A stretch of DNA of 64,000 bases, taken from the NCBI GenBank assembly GCA_036346275.1, contig CM070725.1, forward strand, positions 38,812,104 through 38,876,103. The letters run 5' to 3'. Below, piece by piece: positions 22,161 to 32,975 of this stretch. Made by a program: the position numbers and the translations under genes. The stretch comes from Otatea glauca (taxonomy: Eukaryota > Streptophyta > Magnoliopsida > Poales > Poaceae). Each line of letters starts with the position of its first letter. Within the stretch, counting starts at the first letter, position 1. The notes below the pieces were generated by a model that ran no database searches, was not told where the DNA came from, and saw only the letters and a list, made by a program, of their open reading frames with translations.

Positions 22161-23682
22161 AACTCACTTATCATCTTTAAAGGCAAAATATTGTTAAAAC
22201 AAAACTTTGAGTATACAACTTATTTTCCTAGTTGCATACTCAAATTCAAACAAAATTTAATTCATTCATGTGGATTGTCATCAATTACCAAAAATGGAGA
22301 GATTGAAAGAATCTAGACACCCAATTTATTTTGGTTTTGGTAATTAATAACAATTGTGGTTAAAGGACTAATATTTTCTATTTGAGTATTTTGTGAAGAG
22401 GTTGGTCCGAAATTTGAAGAACATAGAAGCTTGAAATGGGTGAAGAAGAAAAGCAAGCATCGAAGACAAAATGGTTAAGGTATAACAGTTAAAGACTTTT
22501 CATAGTATTTTGCCGATCTCGGAGTTGGGAGAAAAGATCGAATTGCTAGTTTAGTTGCCGTACTATTAAGAGTGGGTTTTGTCGCATGTTTGATGATGAT
22601 AAAAGTGCTTAGAGGCTCATTATATAATGCATAAAATTCTTGCAAAGTCATGTGCTTTAAGAAAGATAAAAAGGCATCAAAACCCTCCTTCGGACTCTGT
22701 GCGGCCCGGTACGAAGGGGGGTATGTTTTTTAAAGAACAAGGTGCAAACCGCACTTGTGTGGGCGGTATGACCGGAGACCCTTCGGTCATACCGGTGAGC
22801 GGTATTACCGGACCCTCACCGGTCATACCAGCCATGTGACCAACGGTCATTAACAGTGCATTAAATACACTATAGCGACCGTTGGCTACCGAGGGGCGTC
22901 ATACCGGCCCAAGGGCGGTATGACCGGCCTCTCAGGTTGATTTTGGCCAACTTTTGGCCAACGGCTAGTTTTGGTTGGTGAGGGTTATAAATACCCCCAC
23001 CTCAATTCTAGAGTAAGTTTTGGACCTCATTGATCATCCCTGAGCCCTAGATAGTCTCTGACTCATTTGTGGGCATTAAATTCTTATTTGGTGAGAGTTA
23101 GGAGCTAAATTGAGTGGTGTACTTAGAGTTGAGCCTCTAGACACTCAATTCGACCTCAAGCAAGCGTCATCACCTTTTACTCTTGGAGGTTGCCGCCTCA
23201 TCAACAGGTTGGAGGCGTGTGGCATCGGTGATCTTGTCAAAGAAGCTTGTGAAAAGGCCCGATCGATTGTGAAGGCAAGGAGCTCGCCTAACCGGAGTGG
23301 TAAAGAGCTACCACGAGTGATCGAGAAAGGCTCAAGCGGGTGAAACTGGCTTGAAGTGGTTCAAGTCACCTCAACGTGGAGTAGAGGAGACCAGCAAGTC
23401 TCCGAGACTAGGGGATAAAATTTCTTGTCTCTCATTCTCTTGTGACTTGCTTTTATAATTTGTGTGCTTAATTTTCAATTCTAGCTATTTGGGTATATTA
23501 TTTGTAACTAGAATCCTTTATCGATCATACTTGATTTGCTAAAATAACTTGTGATCACTAGTGGATATAGTTGTAATTTGCAATTATTGTCATTATAGCT
23601 TAGTGATTTTATTAATTGCAAATTAGAACTGAAAATTTTAGAAACCTCCTATTCACCCCCTCTAGCCAGTTATCCTTGATCC
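22161..23682 (+). mobile_element. Sirevirus-like 3' end plus LTR, copy 2
   Basis: Duplicate of 2549-4066. The LTR starts at ~22304 (TGAAAGAATCTAGAC) after a polypurine tract, has the TATA motif at ~22985 (GGTTATAAATACCCC), and ends near CCTTGATCC. The CCGG-rich segment (22765-22935) differs slightly from copy 1. It arrived with the block duplication, not as an independent insertion, because its junction with the OMT exon is the same. Confidence 0.65.
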
Positions 23683-24015
23683 TATTACCGCAAAAACCGC
23701 TCGAAAACCGTCAGAAACCGAAGGGTCAGGAAAAAAAAAATTTGGACATTTTTTAAAAAATCGAAAACCGTTCGGTTTTTCTCGAGAAATCTGTCGGTTT
23801 TTCACCGAAAACCAACTGACTAATTGAATGTTCCTTAAAAATATTTTTCAAGCGGTTTTCAACAGATTTTGAGCGGTTTTCAACGCATAAATTTTCCAGT
23901 TTTTTTGAATTTTTTTAATTAGACCTGTTGTCCGAGTAGTTTTGGATCTCGAACCGCAGCGGTAAGGTCAAAAACCGCGATTTTCGAGCGGTTTTTGTTG
24001 GTTTTTGAAACCCTG
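23683..24015. repeat. MITE-like inverted-repeat element, copy 2
   Basis: Duplicate of 4067-4402, with terminal ACCGCAAAAACCGCTCGAAAA and its inverted counterpart TTTTCGAGCGGTTTTTGTTGG. The right end matches the inverted left end better than in copy 1. No ORF. Confidence 0.5.
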
Positions 24016-24257
24016 CTCCCTCCAGCTACAAATATAGTTGTTGTTTCGGTCATAGGTGCAATCATTCGAAACTTTCATTGTCCATATCTTTTAAATATTT
24101 AAATTATATACACGAAAATCATGTGTATCGAAAAATATTTTCATAATATTACAATTTTATCAGGTTTTGTAAATATATTAAATAGAAATTAGTAGTTAAA
24201 AGCTGTATTTTGAAGACCGTCGATCTCTAAAATGATAACTATTTGTAACGGAGGAAG
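24016..24257. repeat. Stowaway-like MITE, copy 4
   Basis: CTCCCTCCAGCTACAAATAT to AACGGAGGAAGTA, the duplicate of 4403-4646. Confidence 0.7.
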
Positions 24258-24784
24258 TACACACGGTCACATTAGAAAAAGATAGCCCTATCGTAGAAAC
24301 AAGGTTGTTCCTTGCTCGGTTGCATCCTGCGCTTCTTGAATTTTAAGTGATCCGATAACAGATCAAATAATGATGCTGAGTAGGCAAGTGATGTTTTTGG
24401 CATAGTATTTTGGGGCGTGATTCGTGAACTTCTCACTGTCAAAGTTCTCTAAAAACAAATGGAAAATCGATAGCAATTTATCACGTTTCTCTTATCACAG
24501 ATTATGAGAGAGAATACCCCAAACTAAAACTCCTAACCAAAAAATAAATTGATGCTTCCTTTTATTTAAGAGGAATGGTTTGTGCCTAGACCAACCTTAC
24601 CAAAACTTGGGTAGCCCTAACAATTTGGCTCTTGTTTGGATGGCTGCCAAAATTTTAGCAAAGCCTATGGTTCTATATTCATCTCCTATATATTTCTTGA
24701 TAATCTTTGGCTAAATTGTGGGCAGCCAGAACCTTCTCCAAAATTTTATCATGGTTGGTTCGGACACAAACCAAACACAGACTA

Positions 24785-25483
24785 AGGCTCTGTTTTGGGG
24801 GTGGAGATTAAGCTAGGTTCAGCTTTCAAAAGGTCAGCAAGCCACTCCAAACAGCTCAGCTTTCAAATGATTTTTGTATAAGTCGGAAGCTTTTTTTAAC
24901 TAGGAAAAGAAAAAAGTTAAATGCTGAACTGGACATGCTTTTGCAGCTTATTACTAAGGGAAATTAGCTATCTGGCAAACGGTCTCTTATAAAAAAACTA
25001 TATCTATTTTTCAGCTAAAAAACTAAAAAGTAGCTTTTCAGAAAAACTAAGGGGATGTTTGGGGAGCTGTGCTTCAGTTTTGGGCCAAAAGCTCCCCAAA
25101 CAGCATGACTGCAAAGCAACTGGGAAGCTAAGCCACAGCAGAAGCACCCCTAAAAGATGCAATTGTTGAGGAGGAGCTTTTCAGCTGTGGCTTCGCTTGA
25201 ACACCTCCTAACTCGCTCGCTCCGCCTTCCCGACCTTTGCCACCCCGCCTCGCCGCCTCCACGTTACCTCATCACTCGGACGCCGCTGTACTTCGCTATG
25301 TTGCTACCTTCTATTTCGGTTAGCCCTCAAAAACTACAGCTGCAACAGTCAGTTTGCCAAACAACATAACAAGAAAAGTCACAAAGAACATTATTCTCGC
25401 TTCTGACCAACAAATCAAAAGCAACTTTTCAGCCCAGCCACAACTCCCCAAATAGGCCCTCAAGCTCTCGAACATACTCTAAA
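24785..25483. repeat. MITE nested in MITE, copy 2
   Basis: Duplicate of 5181-5865. The inner element spans 25051-25461 and is better preserved than in copy 1: GGGGATGTTTGGGGAGCTGTG at the left, CACAACTCCCCAAATAGGCCC at the right. No coding content. Confidence 0.65.
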
Positions 25484-26164
25484 TTGTTGCTTCTCTCTGC
25501 ACGTCAGCTGAGCACAGTGGATGGTAGCCGGCAAGGCAAAACAAGAGCCATACTGTCGCATCATCAGAGCTCAAATTTAATGCGCCAGTGCAACATATAA
25601 GAGATGGCCTAGCATAGGGTAGGAACTAGGAAGAGGAGGCCGGTTAAAGATTATATTTATCTGCGGGCTACACGACTTAAAGAGCTCCCTTCACGATGGC
25701 CTACGAGTCCAAGCTTGGGATGCTGTTGTAGGTAGGCTTTCAAGCTCCAAATCAGCACCAAGCTAGAGTGAGCTTGAGTTGAAATTCAAACTTAGATTTA
25801 GGTTTGAGCTTAGCTCGAGTAAACTCGATAACAATTAATAATTTAACATGCATTAATTTTTAATAATAAGAAAAGCTCGAACTTGCCTAATTTGACAAGT
25901 CACTTACAAGCACATTGTAGGGCATAAAACGAAAGCTATGGAAACCAATGCACGGACTTCTCCTTGGTCTAAGAAATATACTTCATATTCTTTAATGAAT
26001 GCGTTGAATATAGTATTTAATGATAACAATTAGAGGTAATCTAGTTATTTTAAATATTTTCTTGATCTAAAAAATATACTTTATAAATTTGGATAGATGA
26101 GATAGTCTGGAACGGAGTAATAGATAAATATTGTGCCCTGGAGGGAGTATTATGTATGGACAAA

Positions 26165-27993
26165 CTACGGGTAGACTTGGATGACCGATCGCACTCCTAG
26201 GATAGGCCAAATCTTGTAGTGACTAAATCCTGCTTCCATGAATATCTTATGCCAGTTCTGCTCCCCTCGCTCTTTACCCGTTGTGAAGACCATCATGCAC
26301 ATGTCCATCAAGAGTTGAGACTCAAGTATCTGCTGTGAGGGAGACCCAACCACTGTATCAATGATTATCACCTTCCCTGCTCTTCCTCCTTGTGAAATAG
26401 CCTCTCTGCTTCGTGTCAAGACCTTCACGCAATCCTCGTCGCTCCAATTATGTAGCACAAACTGCCATTAAAAGGTTCACAAAACATCACTAATATAGTA
26501 TTACTCCCTGAGTCACGAATAGTACATTGTTTTAGATATAAATGTAGTCAAGCTTTTGAAACTCTGATTGTTAATATCTTTTAAATTTTGTAAATTGTTT
26601 ACATGAAAATCATATGTATATATTTGTCTGAAAACTAATTTCATAATATTATAATTTTGTTAGGTTATATATATATATAACCATCTTTACTATAAAAACT
26701 CCGTGAAACCCATGTGTATAAGTTTTCAAAAATTCTCAAAACATTACCATACGTAGGGGAGGTATGTTTCTACAATCCTGCAAAATTTGAAAACCAAATT
26801 CAATCGGATTTGAAAGATATGAAAAGGACAAATTCAGCTTAAATAGTGATTTTGCACTGTTCAATACTATTCATATACGATTGAATTTGATTTTCAAATT
26901 TTCAGTAAAAGCTACGTACCGTGCCGATATGTAAAGCGTCAATATTTGTGACCGGGAGTAGTATTTTTTGCAAGTTTTTTTTCTTTTGAGAAGCATACAA
27001 GATACGGAATGCAACCATATATTATATCTACATATATTAACGATTTTAATTATTTGCAGTACAGTATAGAACGACATGCAGGGTATTAATTAACTAGTTG
27101 AACTACTGCATCATGAATTAACTGTACCTTGAGTAGAACAAAACTACTGCATCATGAATTAACTGTACCTTGAGTAGTACAACATCAGCCGGTGGAATGA
27201 ATTCCATCATGTCACCTGCAATAAACTCAACCATGCCATGAGCCGAGATGCCATCCACCACTTGTGGCAGGTCTAACACCGAGCACTTGACTTGCGGGAA
27301 GGCCTTGGCAATGGCCATCGCCGTCATGCCATTCCCGCCGCCCACGTCAACCAGCGATGTTATCCCCGTGAACTCCTCACCGCATTCACGGACGATAAAC
27401 TCCGCCACAAACTGGCTATCGGACCCCATCCCCTCGTTGAAAACCGCGTTGAACTCTGCGTCAAAGCCTGTGACGCCATACAAGTCCTTGCCATGCGCCA
27501 TCATGAACGGCGTCTCCGATGCGACCTCGTCCTCGCTCTGGAACCACTGGTGCAAGCGTATGGAAGCCGCCACATTGAACGGCATGGCGGCCATGAGCAC
27601 GAACCGCGACAGGGAAGTGCAGCCATCGACGCCGACGTCGTCAACGAGAAGGCGAGACACCGGAGTGAGGCGGTACACGCACGCCGCCGTCGCGGGCCCC
27701 TTGCCTTCGGCAGGAACATCCTCGGCCGTGAAGATCCCCGCCGCGGCTAGCATCTTCATGAGGCGAGGCACAAAGGGTTGTTTGTTTGGTGGGAGGGGGA
27801 GGGTAGCGAGCAGGTCGGACAAGGAGGCGGCGCCACCGCAGCGGTGGATGGCGTTGGGGATTCCAAGTTTGACGGCGGTGTACAGAGCCGTGGATTTGAG
27901 GTATCCGTAGGTGTGGCGCCAAAGCTCTGCCTGGGCTTGCAGAAGCTCTGAGCTTGAGGTGGCCAACGTGGGCATGGATTGGCTCTGCTCCAT
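26165..27993 (-). CDS. OMT4: ZRP4-like O-methyltransferase, intact two-exon gene
   Basis: Predicted cytosolic SAM-dependent O-methyltransferase that methylates a hydroxyl of a small phenolic. The family includes maize ZRP4 and sorghum alkylresorcinol OMTs, but this gene's substrate cannot be told. Exon 1 is 27169-27993 (275 codons, starting MEQSQSMPTLATSSS). The intron is 26462-27168, with a GTACAG-type donor and TAATGGCAG acceptor. Exon 2 is 26165-26461 (98 codons plus TAG). The total of 373 residues is the usual family length. Exon 1 has the N-terminal dimerisation and winged-helix part (LQAQAELWRHTYGYLKS, IPNAIHRCGG), the SAM site LVDVGGGNG near residue 205, LDLPQVV and GDMMEFIPPADVVLLK. 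Exon 2 carries the catalytic His in FVLHNWSDEDC. The M at 27993 was preferred over an upstream in-frame ATG at 28113 because a TATA box lies between them. The region around the donor is tandemly duplicated (27102-27183). Confidence 0.85.
27102..27183 (-). repeat. 41-bp tandem duplication over the OMT4 splice donor
   Basis: Two copies of a 41-bp unit starting ACTACTGCATCATGAATTAA lie in tandem. Both contain the exon-end/donor sequence CTCAAG|GTACAG on the minus strand. The true donor is at 27163-27168 and its duplicate at 27122-27127. Using the duplicate would add 41 nt and shift the frame. OMT1 has the same duplication, OMT2 retains part of it, and OMT3 has a single unit. Confidence 0.8.
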
Positions 27994-28042
27994 TGCTCCT
28001 CTTGCTACTATGGTCTTGTGTTGAAGTACTAGCGCTAGTCTG

Positions 28043-28367
28043 ACAACCAAATCCATTGCGCATGATTTATAGGCTCGAACTCGATGCCAGAAACGGTGCA
28101 TTAGGATACGCACAATAACCCATATCTCAATGTTATCTTTAATGATTTCAACTCACCTAAAGTCAGTACCAAAGACAACATCTCTAATAGTTGGTCTCTA
28201 AAATCATTCCTCAAACTATTTTATATTTTTTCATCACACCTTCCACCACACTCTATTACTATTTGTGTTGGTTTGTGTGCTCAGGTTGTCAGTAAATTCT
28301 CTTTCCTTTACTTTTTCTCTTCTCTACATAAGATTTTGCTAATATGGTATAGCTAGAGACAGCTGAA
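28043..28367 (-). promoter_or_regulatory. OMT4 promoter region, proximal copy
   Basis: About 325 bases upstream of OMT4, from ACCAAATCCATTGCGCATG to AGAGACAGCTGAAGT. It is repeated in direct orientation at 30841-31180, with the TIR element between the two. Everything farther upstream than ~375 bp from the ATG is transposon DNA. Confidence 0.7.
28065..28072 (-). promoter_or_regulatory. TATA box of OMT4
   Basis: CTATAAAT on the minus strand, 72 bases upstream of the ATG at 27993, a normal spacing for a short 5' leader. The same box is kept in the second promoter copy at about 30866-30873. Confidence 0.65.
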
Positions 28368-28988
28368 GTCGAATTTTCTTAAATAATATATTTTTTAAAA
28401 GTAATTGCGACATTAATACACGGATAGGGGTAGTACCTTATTTTGTTGTCATCATATACATGTTTTATACTTCCTCACTTAATGTATGATTTACTATTTC
28501 ACACCATTTATTTTGTTGTGCTCGCGTTTTATTTCATTCATCATAATCTATTTCCTAGTATAGAACCGTATCATTGCCCTACGAACAGGCGTTTCCACTA
28601 GGCGTTTTGAAGTATGATAAGGTTCCCGGATCCACGTTGTATGAAAAAGGCGTTCTGCATATTTTTATCCCTTTTATCACATCGGCCTGAAAAAAGGCTC
28701 CGAGATCGACTAGACAAGTCACTGGTATGATCCATCACCTTTTGCAGTGATAAGTTACAACACTGCCCAATATTTCTTACTTTTTCAGGCCGATTTTACA
28801 ACAATACACCATCACTTTTGCCAGACCGATTTGATAACACGCTACCATCAACTTTGTCAGTCCTAACACATTGCATGCACGACTAACTTTTCAGCATGAC
28901 TTACAACACACTCCAGCATTTTTTTTGTCCCTCTGTACGTTTCAATCTTACATTCTAACACTTAGTCCATACACCACCACTTCGAGTC

Positions 28989-28995
28989 TATAAAA
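28989..28995 (+). promoter_or_regulatory. TATA box inside the TIR element
   Basis: GTCTATAAAAGGCC is followed by a C-rich leader and an ATG at 29045 in the context CACCATGGCTGG, 56 bases downstream. Core promoter and start context both look like a genuine plant gene. Confidence 0.55.
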
Positions 28996-29044
28996 GGCCA
29001 AACCGCAAGCACACAACTGCAGCTCCCACTCACACTTCTTCACC

Positions 29045-29894
29045 ATGGCTGGATCCTCTAGCAGAGTATTTTCATGGACACCGATATGAGCAACAGTGGC
29101 TCTCAATTACGTTGAAGGTTACGCGTGGTGGGATGGACGATCCATTCAAAGAGGAGAACCTAAGTAAAGTGGTGTTCAAATTGCAAGAGTGACACCCGAC
29201 ATTACGGAGGCATAACTTGACAACCTCTAGCTTTGAACCTTGTGACCTCAGACGACTGAAAGCGCACTTGCAATGGTGGCGTCAAAGATATTTCAGGGTG
29301 TGCGAACTAGCCGACCACCTTTCTGCTACATGTTTCTCTAGAAGATATTACAGGGTACTGATGCTGCCCGATCGGTATGCAAAGCATATTAAGGTTAGTT
29401 ATTTTATATTTGCTCGCCTTACTAATCTTTTTACCATTATACATGAGTTCACTACTTCGTATGCTCGTCTTGTGTGTTAGTCATTTCCAGAGGATGAAGA
29501 GTTGTTGAACAAAGATATCCCAGAATTCTTAGCGATGTATATGCTCTTCGGCGGGGGTGTGATGTCTGATTCGCGTAGAAGATACAGAAGCGGATCTAAC
29601 TGGAGGGGTAGAGATCGACACATTACTTCTGCAGCATCAAGTTCAAGAGGTCGTTCAACCACTACCGGAGGGGGGCTTGCTCCTAACTATGCAAATGACG
29701 ATGACGATTTTGTATCACCTCTACCTTGATATTCAAGCACTTCCACAGCAGGCCGTTCAAGAAACAATGCAAGAGAACGTTCAACCAGCACTAGAGGCGG
29801 GCTAGTTCCCAACCATACAAATGACGATGACGATGATGATGACGATTTTGTATCACCTCCACCTCGACGTTCAAGCACTTCCACTAATAGATGA
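29045..29894 (+). pseudogene. Unrecognised element-encoded protein with Asp-rich repeats
   Basis: It opens MAGSSSRVFSWTP and then breaks. A middle part in another frame (about 29217-29395) reads LKAHLQWWRQRYFRVCELAD and LATCF-type residues. A possible intron follows (AAG|GTTAGTTATT at 29394 to TTTCCAG|AGGATG near 29492). The last part (29502-29894) is one frame with a TGA at 29727, which aligns with a CGA codon in the repeat downstream. Its C-terminus has two imperfect copies of a Ser/Arg-Gly-Gly-Leu segment followed by a run of Asp and FVSPP, ending in TNR. I do not recognise the family. The acidic tail and basic Ser/Arg linker would fit a DNA- or chromatin-binding helper protein, but that is speculation. 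Confidence 0.45.
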
Positions 29895-30840
29895 CTTTTA
29901 TCGTTGTCAACAGGCCCTATACCGAAGACTATGAACATACAATGTATGATTTTGTGACTTATGTTGTATCCCAGTTTTATCAATTCTCTGAGGCATGTAC
30001 GTACCTATGTTGTATCGCAGTTTTATGAATATCAATGTCGGGTTTTATTTGTCGTCAAATTTGTCGCACATCGAAAGACGAACAACGAAATTTGATTTTT
30101 TTTTCCCGAAAATAATTAACTGACAAATAATTTTATAAAGCACTACATTAATTAGCATCGACACATACAATTAATTTTTCCGAATTAATTGACCCTACTT
30201 TGAACAATACAATTCTACGACCCGTCAAAATAACATTGACGATTTTTCTTGTAAATTAAATTTCCTCTAAAGAAGTTTTGATCGAATTTATAATTTTTTC
30301 GGGCGATTTCTTCCTGTCATCCTATGGTCGGGTGACTGAGGTGTATTCTTGCAATTTTTTAGCGCAAGATATATTTCTCCAATTTTAATAAAAAAATTGT
30401 ATTACTTATTAAAAAAATTTCTACATGAATTATCACCGAAAAATATGAATTTTTCTTTATTTATTGACCCTACTTTTAACTACATGAATTATCATCGACA
30501 AATTTATTATTTGAAAATATTTCGCATTTATTTTAAAAAAATTCACCTATTTTCGTCAAATGGTATAACGAAAATAGTTTGTCACCATACCGTGTGACGA
30601 CACCCTATTTTCGCCATACTATTTGGTGAAAATAGGTGTCCCGACAAATAAATCATCAAGCGTTCTTAATTGCGCAATTAGCCTATTTTAGCCACCTTGT
30701 TTGGCGAAAATACCATTCGCCAAACCATCTGGCGACTACGATTTTATGCCAACCGTGCGGCGACGTAGTATTATTTTGCAAATTTTTAATCCGCATATTA
30801 ATGTCGCAATTACTTTTAAAAATGTATTATTTAAAAAGTC

Positions 30841-31180
30841 ACCAATTATCCATTGCGCATGATTTATAGGCTCGAACTCGATGCGAAGCGGTGCATTAGG
30901 ATATGCACAATAGGCCATATCTCAATGTTATCTCTAATGATTTCAACTCACTTAAAGTCAGTACCAAAGACAACATCTCTAGTAGCTGGTCTCTAAAATC
31001 ATTCCTCAAACTATTTTATATTTTTTCATCACACCTTCCCCCACACTCTATTACTATTTGTGTTGATTTATGTGATCAGGTTGTCTCTTGTATAAGAGAC
31101 AACAAATTCTCTTTCCTTACCTTTTTCTCTTCTCTACATAAGATTTTGCTAATATGATATAGCTAGAGACAGTTGAAGTG
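30841..31180 (-). promoter_or_regulatory. OMT promoter region, distal copy
   Basis: Direct repeat of 28043-28367, starting ACCAATTATCCATTGCGCATG and ending AGAGACAGTTGAAGTGG, and retaining the TATA box. It differs by scattered substitutions and a ~15-bp insertion near 31085 (CTTGTATAAGAGACA). No OMT coding sequence follows it; the TIR element lies where the gene would be. It may be the promoter of a lost fifth OMT. Confidence 0.65.
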
Positions 31181-31879
31181 GCACTATTAAAGATAAGCTT
31201 AAGCTTAACAATCGCAAGTCGCAACCATCATTATGCCCCCTAGTGTGAAGTGTGAACGCGCGCGACGAGCAGCGCCCGTGCATTCATGGGATGATGTAGG
31301 TCACAAATCATAGCTCACGTGTGTCAGCAGTGACCTCCCGACCTATCGGCTTGGCGCAATACTTTTCAGTTTTCACACAACTGATGTTTTGAGTTTGACG
31401 ACAATGGTGCAGCGTTGCCTAACCTGGAATGAGATCAGGTGCAATTTGTGAAGAAACTAAACCGAAGCACAGTAATGTGCAGTAGGACCTTCTCCCCGGC
31501 AATGGATTTAGAAATCAAGGGCTAAGGCGACGTTTGAATTCATGCGGAAATTTAATTGTTTTCTATGAAATTTCTATGAAATTCTTGAGTGCTAAACTGG
31601 GCCTAGATATCTCTCGCGTCAGTGAAGCATCAGTAGTATATTATAGAAATAGGAAGTTATTCAGTGGTAGTAAAAAAATGCTGCGGCGGTTTGCTGCTAC
31701 GTTTCCACCTGCATCTGCTGTCAAGATCCTAGCCACCGCTTTTATTTGTAGTAGCTGCTGCGTGTTACCGTGCATATGTAAATTAACTACAATTACTAGG
31801 AAGCGTATCTCCTGCGTTCGAGATGTAAAGGCAGAGAAGACATAGTGACCAAGGATTCAAATTTTGTTTTCGGATTAAA
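31181..31879. other. Intergenic DNA upstream of OMT4
   Basis: No gene supported. One open stretch (31534-31845) has no recognisable domain. The segment is moderately GC-rich around 31240-31380. Confidence 0.5.
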
Positions 31880-32975
31880 TTTCGTCTAGGATCGAAACTC
31901 GAAATTTCGCTGAAATCTCGGTATTTCGGACAAATCTTGGTCTAAGTTCAAAAACCAAAATTCAAATCCGGTCTGTTTTAAACTGAAAAAATCCGAAATT
32001 CAGCCGATTTTTTCGAAATTTTGGGCGAAATATCCGAAATTTTGGTGGTTTTGCACTGGCTGAAAATGGGCCAAACAATGACGAACAACTTTGAAATTTT
32101 TTCTGGAGAGTCCTGACACAATTGTGATATTGCCATAAAACTTTCGTATAATTATGAAGTATGTGGAATTTTTAAAAATTTAAACATTGGTACTGTCATG
32201 ATAAAACACCGACCAGCAATTTTGAAGTGAATGAAAAATAGGACAAACCATGTTAGAAATATATGAATTTTTTTTGCATGATTCTGATGCATTAATAATG
32301 TTCCCATAAACTTTTCAAATGATAATCAAGCTTTATGAATTTTTGAAAATTCGGACAGTGCTACTGTCATGTTAAAAGCCTTATCGGTAAACTTGAACAA
32401 AATTAAAAATAGTTTAAACCACGTTAGAAATTTTTTACAATTTTTTTGGATGGTCCTAATGTATCTTTAATGTTTATATAAAAGTTTTAGGTAATTATCA
32501 CACTCTAGAAAATTTATAAAATTCTGACAAGGTTACTATCCCAATTATGTCCATTCTGTTTTTGATTTTTTTAGAGATAACAAATGAAGTTAAATTATTT
32601 TAAAAAAATTATGTATGATCATAAACTACTAGATATAGTACAATAAATTTGTCAGATCATTATCAAGCTTTTAGAATTTTATAAAATTCTAACAGTGTTT
32701 CTGCCAAAATTTTAAAATATCCCAAAAATATAAGTTTTTCGACAAATTATCATCAAAGATTACTTTTTCATGGGTTATTGATGTAATTGAAGTCAAATCT
32801 GGCCATAAAAAGCAAAATCCAGATTTTTTTTTTCATGAAATTTCGCCTGGTTTGGGCGAAATTTCATCGAAAAAATGGAAGTACTGTAGTATTTTTCAAA
32901 AAAGTTCCGCCCAGTAATTTAGATCTTGTAGGGGCCGAAATTCGACGAAATTTCTATCCTCGACAGTGCCTTCTC
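31880..32975. repeat. AT-rich element with CGAAATTTCG-type ends
   Basis: About 1.1 kb bounded by GAAACTCGAAATTTCGCTGAAAT at the left and GCCGAAATTCGACGAAATTTC at the right, which are imperfect inverted copies. The interior is very AT-rich, with repeated GAAATTTT and TTCGGA words and several ~200-bp diverged internal repeats (ATGAAAAATAGGACAAACCATGTT and the related AATTAAAAATAGTTTAAACC). No coding capacity. It fits a non-autonomous DNA element of unknown superfamily. Confidence 0.4.

Larger units (their letters stand above)
19091..27142. repeat. Large segmental duplication of 1-7562
   Basis: Base 1 of the window aligns with 19091, and homology continues in order through OMT3, the Sirevirus-like LTR, the MITEs, the flank and OMT4's intron. 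It stops in the first block at 7562, where exon 1 of OMT2 is lost. Most aligned stretches are nearly identical. The second block is ~490 bp longer overall, mainly because of extra OMT3 exon 1 sequence. Confidence 0.85.
28368..30840. mobile_element. 2.5-kb element with ~50-bp terminal inverted repeats
   Basis: The left end (28371-28424) and right end (30790-30840) are inverted copies with a few mismatches. The core word AAAAGTAATTGCGACATTAAT is present at the left and as its complement at the right. The right subterminal region has repeated TTTCGCCA/GGCGAAAAT words. Inside, on the plus strand, is a gene-like unit with a TATA box and a broken ORF (29045-29894). I see no recognised transposase. 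Flanking target duplication cannot be read because both flanks are copies of the OMT promoter. The superfamily is undetermined. Confidence 0.6.
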
